A DNA stretch of 64,000 nt from Desulfosporosinus sp. (GTDB lineage: Bacteria > Bacillota > Desulfitobacteriia > Desulfitobacteriales > Desulfitobacteriaceae). The stretch spans positions 27,415-91,414 of the forward strand of contig DOPM01000041.1 of assembly GCA_003513495.1 (NCBI GenBank), in the 5' to 3' direction. Positions 35,043 through 42,790 of this stretch are shown piece by piece. Within the stretch, counting starts at the first letter, position 1; each line of letters opens with the position of its first letter. Below the pieces are notes generated by a model. That model did no database searches. It saw only the letters and a program-made list of their open reading frames with translations, and was not told the DNA's origin. The translations under genes were made by a program, and so were the position numbers.

Positions 35043-35783
35043 ATGATTGTACTCAATGCCAAAGGACTCTATTATCGAGAACTGAACAGTAAGATTCGTG
35101 AGGAGATCGCTACAGGTTCGCAAGATATAGTGGTCAAAAATGTGAATGGTCAACGCTATATCGGAGATGGAATCACAGGTAAGGCCCGTTTAACTCTTAA
35201 AGGAACTCCTGGCAATGATATGGCAGCCTTTATGAATGGCTTAGAGTTATTTGTGGAAGGTAACACCCAAGATAGTATCGGTAACACAATGAATAATGGA
35301 AAGATTGTAGTTCACGGAAGTTCAGGGGATACTGTCGGTTATGCCATGCGGGGTGGAGAAATCTACATTCGGGGGAATGGTGGATATAGGGTCGGAATTC
35401 ATATGAAGGAATACCAAGAAACGATTCCGGCTATTGTCTTAGGAGGAAAGGCAGGAGATTTCTTAGGAGAATATATGGCTGGCGGAGTGATTGTTGTGCT
35501 CGGTCTAGATTTAGAAGAAAGTGAGGAAATTGTTGGATCCTATTGCGGTACGGGGATGCATGGAGGAGTTATGTATATCCGTGGTGAAGTAGATGGCTAC
35601 AAACTCGGAAAAGAAGTCAAAGTGGTAGCGCTTACGGAGAAGGATCATGAGCAGATCAATCGCTATGTTAAAGATTATGTAGGTTATTTTGGAGGAAGTT
35701 ATGAAGATATTCTAGCAAAACCATTTTCCAAACTGATTCCGTATAATAAACGACCATATGGCAATCTTTATTGTGGCTGGTAA
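35043..35783 (+). CDS. split glutamate synthase: GXGXG (alpha3-like) subunit
   Basis: About 246 residues of right-handed beta-helix with repeated glycine motifs (GNTQDSIGNTMNNGKIVVHGSSGDTVGYAMRGGEIYIRGNGG). It matches the C-terminal GXGXG domain of GltB and homologous domains of formylmethanofuran dehydrogenase subunit C. It is structural and helps couple the domains of glutamate synthase. A GTG at 35034 overlapping the previous stop is possible, but AAGGAAG at 35027-35033 fits ATG 35043 better. The operon continues to glnA after about 100 bases. Confidence 0.88.
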   Translation: MIVLNAKGLYYRELNSKIREEIATGSQDIVVKNVNGQRYIGDGITGKARLTLKGTPGNDMAAFMNGLELFVEGNTQDSIGNTMNNGKIVVHGSSGDTVGYAMRGGEIYIRGNGGYRVGIHMKEYQETIPAIVLGGKAGDFLGEYMAGGVIVVLGLDLEESEEIVGSYCGTGMHGGVMYIRGEVDGYKLGKEVKVVALTEKDHEQINRYVKDYVGYFGGSYEDILAKPFSKLIPYNKRPYGNLYCGW

Positions 35784-35886
35784 AGGATTTTCGAACTAAA
35801 GGCAGGCGGATCAGACTTTTTAGGATATAATAAGGCTAAAATAATGCTTAGTTCATTTCTTTACTTGAGAAAGGAGAGCACCTCAA

Positions 35887-37215
35887 TTGTTTTTTACTAA
35901 AGAAGATTGTCTTAACTATGTTAAAGAAAATGATGTTCGATTTATCCGTCTCCAATTCACGGATATTGCCGGTAATATGAAGAATATCGCGATCATGGAT
36001 AAACAGCTTGCTAGCGCTTTCGATAATGGAGTCATGTTCGACGGCTCGGCCGTGGCAGGATTCTCCGGCATCGAATCCTCTGATATGTTTCTTTTCCCCG
36101 ATCCATCTACCTTTGCAATCATTCCTTGGAGACCGCAACAGGGCAAGGTGGCAAGAATCATTTGCGATGTAAAAAACCACGATGGTTCTCAGTTTGAAGG
36201 AGATCCCCGCTATATTCTAAAACGAACCTTGAAAAAAGCGCAAGACTCAGGTTATACCTTTCAAGTCGGTCCGGAATGTGAGTTTTTTATGTTTTACAAT
36301 GATGATGAAGGTCAGCCAACCACGAAGACCCATGACTCAGCCAGTTATTGTGATTTAGCACCCATCGATCAGGGGGAAAACACCCGGCGTGAGATGTGCA
36401 TGATCTTAGAGGAAATGGGGTTTGAAATTGAAGCGTCACATCATGAGACAGCCGCAGGGCAACATGAAATTGATTTTAAATACACAGATGCTCTCACCGC
36501 GGCAGATAATATCATGACCTTTAAAATGGTGGTTAAGATCATCGCCCAACGAAATGGGCTTCATGCCACCTTTATGCCCAAACCCCTCCCCAACGTTAAT
36601 GGTTCGGGAATGCATATTAATATGTCACTAACCCAAAATGGAATCAACCTCTTTAAGGGAGAGAATAGTTCAACCGATATATCTGAAACTGCCAAATTTT
36701 TTGCTGCTGGTTTGTTGAGACATATTAAAGGAATTACCGCCATCGCTAATCCACTTGTGAATTCTTATAAGCGTTTAAAACCAGGCTTTGAAGCACCTGT
36801 GCATATCGCCTGGTCCCACATGAATCGCAGTCCCTTGTTGCGGGTTCCGGCGCCCCGGGGAGAAGGAACAAGGCTTGAGCTCAGAAGTCCTGATCCTACC
36901 TGTAATCCTTATCTGACCTTAGCCTTAGTTTTAGAGGCGGGCCTTGATGGGTTACACCAGCGTCTGCCATTGGAAGATCCTATTAATGTCAATATTTATA
37001 CTTTGACGGCGGAACAGGAGAAAGAGCTCGGGCTTGAGCGGCTGCCCTCAAATCTTTTATTCGCTCTTGAAGAGATGAAAAAAGATCCATTAATTCTCTC
37101 GACACTTGGTGCGCATACGTTTAATAAATACCTAGCGACTAAGGCTTTAGAATGGGAATCCTACGATAACTCAATACACAAGTGGGAAGTTGAAAAGTAT
37201 TTAAAATCTTATTAA
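35887..37215 (+). CDS. glnA: glutamine synthetase type I
   Basis: 442 residues, the size of the short GSI-alpha class. It makes glutamine from glutamate, ammonia and ATP. Seen are MFDGSAVAGFSGIESSDM, the metal-binding ECEFF, the NGSGMHINMS and HIAWSHMNRSPLLRVP regions, and ATP-site residues in TRLELRSPDPTCNPYL. No adenylylation-loop Tyr region of the long enterobacterial class is evident. TTG start with AAAGGAG nine bases upstream; no ATG alternative fits. It lies between the split glutamate synthase genes and the ANTAR antiterminator, giving a complete GS-GOGAT operon. Confidence 0.96.
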   Translation: MFFTKEDCLNYVKENDVRFIRLQFTDIAGNMKNIAIMDKQLASAFDNGVMFDGSAVAGFSGIESSDMFLFPDPSTFAIIPWRPQQGKVARIICDVKNHDGSQFEGDPRYILKRTLKKAQDSGYTFQVGPECEFFMFYNDDEGQPTTKTHDSASYCDLAPIDQGENTRREMCMILEEMGFEIEASHHETAAGQHEIDFKYTDALTAADNIMTFKMVVKIIAQRNGLHATFMPKPLPNVNGSGMHINMSLTQNGINLFKGENSSTDISETAKFFAAGLLRHIKGITAIANPLVNSYKRLKPGFEAPVHIAWSHMNRSPLLRVPAPRGEGTRLELRSPDPTCNPYLTLALVLEAGLDGLHQRLPLEDPINVNIYTLTAEQEKELGLERLPSNLLFALEEMKKDPLILSTLGAHTFNKYLATKALEWESYDNSIHKWEVEKYLKSY

Positions 37216-37280
37216 GTCTTCGCATCGCTGCTAGTAGGCACCGTTAAGTTTTCTTTACCCTGCACAAAGGGGTGATTGTA

Positions 37281-37853
37281 ATGAGCGCAGGGAGTGTTTT
37301 AATTGTTTGTGGAAAAGCTGAAATGGCAAGCAGCATACAGGCAATGCTTATCAAGGAAGGGTTTTATCCGGTAAGTTGCGCTCATTCAGCCAATGAAGCA
37401 AGAAGAGCCTTTTTAAATATGTCATTGGATTTAGTCATTATAAGCACTCCTCTACCCGATGAACAAGGAACGGATTTAGTATTTGATACCCGTGAAAAAA
37501 CATCTGCTGGTATTATAGTGATCTCAAGACCAGAGCAGTTGCTAGACATGCAATGCAGTCTTGAGAAAATTGGTGCCCTGATTTTGCCTAAGCCAATAAA
37601 CCGTTTAACCTTGCTTCAGACTGCCCGATTCGCGCTAACTGTGAGGAATTCGATGACGGAATTAATCAATGAGCGGGACAGATTAAAGAAGCGGATTGAC
37701 GAGCGTAAGATCCTTGAACAAGCCAAATGGACCCTTGTTGAAAAGCTAAACTTGAGTGAGCCCCAAGCCTTTCGTCTTATTCAGAAAAGAGCGATGGACA
37801 TGCGTCTCTCGCAAGCATTAGTCGCGGAAGAGATTATAAAGGAGTTCGAGTAA
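37281..37853 (+). CDS. ANTAR-domain RNA-binding antiterminator with degenerate receiver domain
   Basis: 190 residues. Residues 1-125 form a receiver-like domain, but the acidic pair near the N-terminus is replaced (VLIVCGKAE) and the phospho-acceptor Asp position reads Ser (LVIISTPLPD). Only the C-terminal Lys (LPKPI) remains. Residues about 130-190 are a coiled-coil plus ANTAR three-helix domain (LNLSEPQAFRLIQKRAMDMRLSQALVAEEII). ANTAR domains bind paired hexaloop hairpins in mRNA leaders and prevent termination. Its neighbour glnA and the three hexaloop leaders in this window are its likely partner and targets. Phosphorylation control is unlikely. GTG at 37272 is in frame, but AAAGGGGTG supports ATG 37281. 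Confidence 0.9.
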   Translation: MSAGSVLIVCGKAEMASSIQAMLIKEGFYPVSCAHSANEARRAFLNMSLDLVIISTPLPDEQGTDLVFDTREKTSAGIIVISRPEQLLDMQCSLEKIGALILPKPINRLTLLQTARFALTVRNSMTELINERDRLKKRIDERKILEQAKWTLVEKLNLSEPQAFRLIQKRAMDMRLSQALVAEEIIKEFE

Positions 37854-37912
37854 GCATATAGTTTGGTAGGTGAAGTGAATCCTATTTTAGTCGAGATTAT
37901 CAACGTTGACTT

Positions 37913-37948
37913 AAAGGGGTATCTGGCATTAAGGCCGGATACCCCTTT
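37913..37948. terminator. bidirectional terminator between convergent genes
   Basis: AAAGGGGTATC (37913-37923) pairs with GATACCCCTTT (37938-37948), with an inner GGC/GCC stem. It separates the ANTAR gene from the convergent PEP-synthase-like gene. Confidence 0.85.
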
Positions 37949-37952
37949 GAGT

Positions 37953-40544
37953 TTAGTAGAAAAAGCATTGAATCTCTTGTTTAGTAATATCTGAAATTAC
38001 TTGTAAGTTTAGTTGCGAAGGTACGAGGTCATAGACCTTTAAAGCCTCTCTTAGATTAGATTTTTCCGGAACTATATCAAGTGAGATCTGAGCGAAGTTA
38101 TCTAGCATATCTAACTGATAAATAGTTTCTTTTTTTTCGGGGAAAAGGGCCAGATAGACTATTTCACTTTCGATCATGTCCTGAAAAAAGTGAGTTCCAA
38201 ACGAGACATCAGGGAGGAATCCAGTCTGATGGTAGCCGATCTCGCCTAAAATAGAAATGTGATTTATCTCTGCAAATGCAGCTGGAACTCCTAAAGAAGG
38301 AATCTTCGAGCCCCATCTTCCTGGACCGAGGAGCAGGACGTTGGTAGTTTCTTTATGGATTTGCTTATTCAGTCTCCCAATGATCCTAGCAGTTTCATAT
38401 TTCTCAGATTGGCTGAGTTGGTTATAGGCGTGTGGCTCTACAAGGATGACCTTGTGAATGTTTGTAGATATATTGCCACCCATGAAGTGTCCTTTGCTTT
38501 TAAAAAGAATTCGCTCGGGCGGAATTTCTTGGGGAGCTTCCACGTGGTCCTTAAAACCTTGAACCTGTAAAGGCCTGCATTGTAAAAGGTTTATTCGATA
38601 CTTGCCATTGTTTTTAAAGTTAACAGTGAATTCAATATCCACCGGATGATTATAGGCTGTTTCAAGAGTTCTAAGAAGTTTTGAAAAGGTCGAGGCAAAA
38701 TCAGTTTCGGAGAATAAGGGGTTGAAACTAAAAACCCAGGACTCTTTGCGATTTAAGCCGAGTTGTTTCATTCTTTGTTCTGTTTCAAGGTCTCGCTCGG
38801 CGATTTTTGTTTGGTGTAAATCAATCTGTTGATCCATGAGATTTTGAATCGCAAGACACTCTTGGCGGTTTCCGCGGATGTCTAAGACATCCATTTTTTG
38901 CTGGGAAAAGGCTTTAAAACTTCGAAGACCATCGTAGGGCATTGATTGGGGCCGATCTAAAGCGGCAATTCTGGCGTAATCCCCTTCAAGCCGATCAACG
39001 GCTCTGGTGCCCAAGCCAAGGACAAGCCGAATCATTCCAGCGTGGGGATTCATCTGAGAATCCCAAACATACATGTTGTGCGAAAAGCCTACCCCTGCTA
39101 GATCAGGAAAAAAGTAATTCTGTTTATTTGATCCAGACACCCTTTGGACAAGGAGAGCCATTTGTTCTTCTGTCTTGGTTAGACCGTGTTTTTCACGATA
39201 AGCCAGCGCTTCTTCGCTTAATGTACTCGCAAAGACCTTTCGAACCGCCTCTGTGAAGTTGTGGTAACGTTCCTCAAGGGTCCCTTGATTGATACAAAAA
39301 ACGCTTTCGTATTTACCTGGAAAGGCATTTCCAAAGCCATCTTCCAAAAGGCTGCTAGAACGAACAATAATCGGAGATTGACCGAAATATTCCAGCATCC
39401 TGAGGAATTTGTTTTTTATAGACTCGTTAAACCTTCCCTTGAGAATGTTATCTCGAAGATAAGCAGCTTTTTCTAGATATAAATCGGGTGATTGTCGTTG
39501 CTCTAGCTTAAGTTTCCACAAATTATTATCCACAAGAAAAGAGTAGTAAACATCTGAGCCGATATAGAACGAATCATGTGGTTCAAGGATTCTGTTCCAG
39601 GTTCCAGCCGACTGAGTTAATATTTTTCGTGCCAGAAGCATTCCTATGGCTTTACCACCAATAAATCCAGAGCCAATTAAACGTGATTTTATGGACAAGA
39701 TATCTTGGAGAGAAAAATATTTAAAGATTAGTTCAAGGATTTTCTTGTCGCGTGTTAGAAATATTAGAGATAATTGACGGAGTCGTTCTTTTACTTCGGC
39801 GGAAGTAGAAGAGGAGGAAGAAATTAGTTTGCCAGCCTTTATAAATAGACGATCCCAATAATCGAGATCTCTTTCAGGATTTTCGTCGTCTTCACCAAGT
39901 TGAGAATAGAGAGCTGCAACATCTCCACTGCTGGTTATAGGTAAAAATTGATCTTGATACATCACATGGGGAAGAAATAGAGTTGGAGTGTAGCGATTCC
40001 AGACTTTTAATGGATGTACATAGGTTTTATCCTCGATTTCAAAAACGTCAAATAATACTTGAGTCGTATCACGGATTACAGCGGTACTATGATACGAGTT
40101 GTGATTTTTGAAGGTTGCGAAATAGGCGATGGTATTGAGTTCATATAGATAGGGACAGGTTACCTTGAAGAAGTTTCCGATCATTGAATCTGTAGCCCAA
40201 CCATCTAATAGCTCAGATAAGCAGTCGAAAATGTAGAAAACATCTCGTCCTTCTTGTGTGATCTTTTCGTGGATTTGGAAACAAAACTCTTCAAATCCAT
40301 TATTTGCATCGACCGAAAAAACCTCAACTTCATCCATAGTCTTTATAAGCGGGGCGTTTTGTGTAAAGCAAATATAGATGATTTTCTTGGCATTTACCTT
40401 GTTTTTTTCGATAAAAGCCTTAACGAATCTCTTGTACACATCAATATCCCTAACCTGGAAAACGACGTTATCTCCCATTCGCAGATGTTGGATCACGTCA
40501 TCTAATGCTGTAAAGCCAGTACTCGCTTTTTGGGAATTTTCCAT
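37953..40544 (-). CDS. KaiC-like domain / PEP-synthase ATP-binding domain protein, function unknown
   Basis: 863 residues. Residues 1-210 look like a RecA/KaiC-type domain (STGFTALDDVIQHLRMGDNVVFQV), but a normal Walker A lysine motif is not apparent. Residues about 290-670 match the N-terminal ATP-grasp domain of PEP synthase/PPDK: GFIGGKAIGM, PIIVRSSSLLEDGFGNAFPGKYESVF and the ending LLQCRPLQ. The phosphohistidine and PEP-binding domains are absent; instead a C-terminal region of about 180 residues contains LLLGPGRWGSKIPSLG. It could be a phosphotransferase or pyruvate/ATP sensor. Its leader carries the hexaloop/terminator element of the nitrogen genes, suggesting nitrogen-linked expression. 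AAGGAGG precedes the ATG. Confidence 0.75.
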   Translation of the reverse strand: MENSQKASTGFTALDDVIQHLRMGDNVVFQVRDIDVYKRFVKAFIEKNKVNAKKIIYICFTQNAPLIKTMDEVEVFSVDANNGFEEFCFQIHEKITQEGRDVFYIFDCLSELLDGWATDSMIGNFFKVTCPYLYELNTIAYFATFKNHNSYHSTAVIRDTTQVLFDVFEIEDKTYVHPLKVWNRYTPTLFLPHVMYQDQFLPITSSGDVAALYSQLGEDDENPERDLDYWDRLFIKAGKLISSSSSTSAEVKERLRQLSLIFLTRDKKILELIFKYFSLQDILSIKSRLIGSGFIGGKAIGMLLARKILTQSAGTWNRILEPHDSFYIGSDVYYSFLVDNNLWKLKLEQRQSPDLYLEKAAYLRDNILKGRFNESIKNKFLRMLEYFGQSPIIVRSSSLLEDGFGNAFPGKYESVFCINQGTLEERYHNFTEAVRKVFASTLSEEALAYREKHGLTKTEEQMALLVQRVSGSNKQNYFFPDLAGVGFSHNMYVWDSQMNPHAGMIRLVLGLGTRAVDRLEGDYARIAALDRPQSMPYDGLRSFKAFSQQKMDVLDIRGNRQECLAIQNLMDQQIDLHQTKIAERDLETEQRMKQLGLNRKESWVFSFNPLFSETDFASTFSKLLRTLETAYNHPVDIEFTVNFKNNGKYRINLLQCRPLQVQGFKDHVEAPQEIPPERILFKSKGHFMGGNISTNIHKVILVEPHAYNQLSQSEKYETARIIGRLNKQIHKETTNVLLLGPGRWGSKIPSLGVPAAFAEINHISILGEIGYHQTGFLPDVSFGTHFFQDMIESEIVYLALFPEKKETIYQLDMLDNFAQISLDIVPEKSNLREALKVYDLVPSQLNLQVISDITKQEIQCFFY

Positions 40545-40610
40545 ATTAATTACCTCCTTGTAATTAATTGCTAAGGACTACTGATGGTGAGTGAACTAGT
40601 TCAACTAAAG

Positions 40611-40680
40611 ATAAAAGGAAGGCGCTTCAGAAATACTCGTGCGTGTCGAGTAAATCCAAAGCGCCTTTGCTTTGCGTTAT
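40611..40680 (-). promoter_or_regulatory. ANTAR-type antitermination leader of the PEP-synthase-like gene
   Basis: On the minus strand, AAAGC-AAAGGC-GCTTT (plus-strand 40658-40673) forms a 5-bp hairpin with the same AAAGGC hexaloop found before gltB and before the split glutamate synthase. AAGGCGCTT pairs alternatively with AAGCGCCTT (plus-strand 40619-40628), followed by a T-rich run, giving an exclusive terminator. A further small hairpin (ACTCG/CGAGT) sits between them. A TTGC-ATTTCA-GCAA hairpin just upstream also has a six-base loop, but with T at position 4. Confidence 0.7.
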
Positions 40681-40714
40681 AATTGCTGAAATGCAAGGTG
40701 AATTAAGTCTATTC

Positions 40715-40720
40715 ATTATA
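40715..40720 (-). promoter_or_regulatory. sigma-A -10 box
   Basis: TATAAT on the minus strand about 45 bases upstream of the hexaloop hairpin. No good -35 hexamer is seen at the standard distance. It places the transcription start so that the whole antitermination leader is transcribed. Confidence 0.5.
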
Positions 40721-40794
40721 ATAGTATCCCAAAAACAAACCACAATGCAAGGGATAAATATAAAGAATTAAGTATTCATGATAATTACGTCCGA

Positions 40795-41385
40795 TTAGTC
40801 ATCGGATATAACTTGGAAGATGTCGTTAAGATCTATAATTAAGTCGGGAACGACGTTGACTGGAAGCTGATCGTTAGTTGTATAGACATTTGGTCGACCG
40901 TACTTATCATCTGAACCAAGAATATAGACAACAATCGTTCTACCTTCAGGATGAACAATCCAATACTCTTTAACACCAGCTATTTCATATCTTCGAAATT
41001 TAACCTTTAAATCCAATTGCATGGTTGAGGGAGAAGTAACCTCAATGACTAAGTCAGGACAGCCAGTGCAGCCATTTCGGTCAACAAATTGCTTGTTACA
41101 AATCAAGGTAAGATCTGGTTGTACTACAGTCTTGGCGAGCTGTTCATCCTCGCCTTGTTTAGGGAGGCGAACGTCAAAGGGTGCAGGAAAGATTTCGCAG
41201 CTTTTTCCTTTTAGAAAAATATTAAATATTGTAGAGAGTTCTCTAATTACCCTTTGATGGTTTGATGAGGGTGCCGGTGTCATGTTATAAGCAATACCAT
41301 CAATAAGTTCCCATCGCTCATCTGAGGGCCAAGTCAGGTAGTCTTGGTAGGTGTATAGAGATTTGGAAGCTACTATAGTTTCCAT
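40795..41385 (-). CDS. Uma2-family (DUF820) PD-(D/E)XK nuclease-like protein
   Basis: 196 residues from the METIVAS start. The family core is clear: YEL/WELIDGIAYNM near the N-terminus, VQPDLTLIC, PDLVIEVTSPST, then the DLKVKFRRYEIAGVKEYWIVHPEGRTIVVY segment with conserved D, E and K residues of the nuclease fold. The family is widespread and often multicopy; its biological role is not established. An in-frame ATG ten codons earlier exists, but GGGGAAG before 41385 fits this start. Single gene. Confidence 0.85.
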   Translation of the reverse strand: METIVASKSLYTYQDYLTWPSDERWELIDGIAYNMTPAPSSNHQRVIRELSTIFNIFLKGKSCEIFPAPFDVRLPKQGEDEQLAKTVVQPDLTLICNKQFVDRNGCTGCPDLVIEVTSPSTMQLDLKVKFRRYEIAGVKEYWIVHPEGRTIVVYILGSDDKYGRPNVYTTNDQLPVNVVPDLIIDLNDIFQVISDD

Positions 41386-41656
41386 AAACACTTCCCCTTT
41401 TATATTGTTTGCCAAAATATGTTATATATGATGATATCATACCTGATTTTTTCTGACAATCAGTAAAATAATTATCTTAATATCGAAAAACAAAGAATTA
41501 GCCCCTCGTAACTTGTAGACTATAATAAAGCTAGTAATTAACACATGATTAAAATAACTTCAGATGGACGTCCAAGACTGTGGTAATATAGTGAATATCA
41601 AAAGGTTAAGGTTTTGCATGATGACCTATGAACATTTATATGAAGAGGGATGAACA

Positions 41657-42214
41657 ATGGAAATTGTAGTTGGAGTAACTGGGGCAACGGGAACGATCTA
41701 TGCAATGAGATTATTAAGAGCTTTGAAAGACACGCCTAAGGTGAACGCTCATCTCATTATGAGCGATTGGGCCAAGGAAAATTTGAAGATTGAAACGAAG
41801 TATTCGCTGGAAGATATTGAACGATTAGCTGAGGTAGTCTATGATAATAAAAACTTGGGTGCAAAAACTTCGAGCGGATCGTTCATTACTGATGGAATGG
41901 TCATTGTGCCTTGTAGTATGAAAACCTTGAGTTCGATTGCCAATGGTTATGATGACAACCTCATTTCAAGAACAGCGGGTGTCATGCTCAAAGAAGGAAG
42001 AAAACTAATATTAAGTCCTAGAGAAACCCCTCTAAGTCCTATCCATTTAGAAAACATGCTTAAGTTATCAAGACTTGGAGTGAGAATCGTTCCGCCTATG
42101 CCAGCTTTTTATAATAATCCCCAGAGCATCGAAGATATCATCAACCATCATGTTATGAAGATATTAGACCAATTCAGCATTGAATATGATAAGGGTAAAC
42201 GGTGGGAAGGTTAA
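41657..42214 (+). CDS. ubiX: UbiX/Pad1-type flavin prenyltransferase
   Basis: 185 residues, the usual length. It makes prenylated FMN, the cofactor of UbiD-type decarboxylases, from FMN and dimethylallyl phosphate. The N-terminal GVTGATGTIYAMRLLRAL phosphate-binding loop, VPCSMKTLSSIANGYDDNLISRTAGVMLKEGRKLILSPRETPLS and the final PAFYNNPQSIEDIINHHVMKILD are characteristic. No UbiD-type gene is in the window, so its client enzyme is elsewhere. GAAGAGGGATG is a modest ribosome-binding site. Confidence 0.92.
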   Translation: MEIVVGVTGATGTIYAMRLLRALKDTPKVNAHLIMSDWAKENLKIETKYSLEDIERLAEVVYDNKNLGAKTSSGSFITDGMVIVPCSMKTLSSIANGYDDNLISRTAGVMLKEGRKLILSPRETPLSPIHLENMLKLSRLGVRIVPPMPAFYNNPQSIEDIINHHVMKILDQFSIEYDKGKRWEG

Positions 42215-42247
42215 AACAAATAATAGAAAATAATTCAAAAATAATGC

Positions 42248-42276
42248 TTGACACTATGCTCGGAATCGATTAGAAT
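42248..42276 (+). promoter_or_regulatory. sigma-A promoter of the serC T-box leader
   Basis: TTGACA (42248-42253) and TAGAAT (42271-42276) with a 17-base spacer, directly upstream of the T-box RNA. Confidence 0.85.
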
Positions 42277-42284
42277 CTAAATAA

Positions 42285-42515
42285 TTCAAAACGGTCCAAA
42301 CACGATGAAGGGAAGTCCCCGGCTATAGAGTTAAGAGAACTGACGGTTGGTGAAAGTCAGTCTAATGAGTCGAAGGATTCCATCCTGGAGTGGCCAATGA
42401 TGAATTGTGACGGGTTCCGCCCGATAACGCGGACATAAGTTGGCCGATAAGGCAACATGGGTGGCAACGCGGGAATAACCTCTCGTCCCTAATTGGGATG
42501 AGGGGTTTTATTTAT
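42285..42515 (+). promoter_or_regulatory. T-box riboswitch with terminator upstream of serC
   Basis: A Stem I region (CGATGAAGGGAAG start, ACTGAC/GTCAGT upper stem around 42335-42362) is followed by the T-box core GGGTGGCAACGCGGG (42459-42473) and a terminator hairpin (about 42477-42512, CTCGTCCC/GGGATGAG) with a T-run. Uncharged tRNA binding would stabilise the antiterminator. The gene context predicts tRNA-Ser; a UCC triplet at 42379-42381 is a candidate specifier, not confirmed by folding. Confidence 0.88.
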
Positions 42516-42549
42516 TTTAATGCGTCTACTTTCATGTGCCGATAATTGG

Positions 42550-42612
42550 TTAGAACTTGGGTGGCACCGCGGAATTCCCGCCCCAATGATGGGGTGGGTT
42601 TTGTTTTTTACT
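42550..42612 (+). promoter_or_regulatory. second T-box antiterminator/terminator module without Stem I
   Basis: A second T-box core GGGTGGCACCGCGG (42559-42572) is followed by the terminator CCCGCCCC/GGGGTGGG (42577-42598) and T-run. Only about 45 bases separate it from the first terminator, too few for a Stem I. From here to the serC start (42613-42790) nothing else was recognised. Confidence 0.85.
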
Positions 42613-42790
42613 TTTGTAATCCAAAATTATACATTTTATTATTAAATTATAAAAGGAGGAATATTTATATAAATATTAATAATTTAGGATGTTAGCCCGA
42701 ATACTACCGCAACGTAGGATGGGGACTACCTCCTTCGCCGTCAAGTGAGAGTCGTGATAATTGGATAAAGAACGAAAGGGAGGATTTGTT

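Noticed and set aside
42613..42790. A third regulatory RNA between the serC T-box modules and serC
   Set aside because: Short complementary pieces exist (around GTAGGATGGGGACTACC), but no T-box core, terminator or known motif could be supported.
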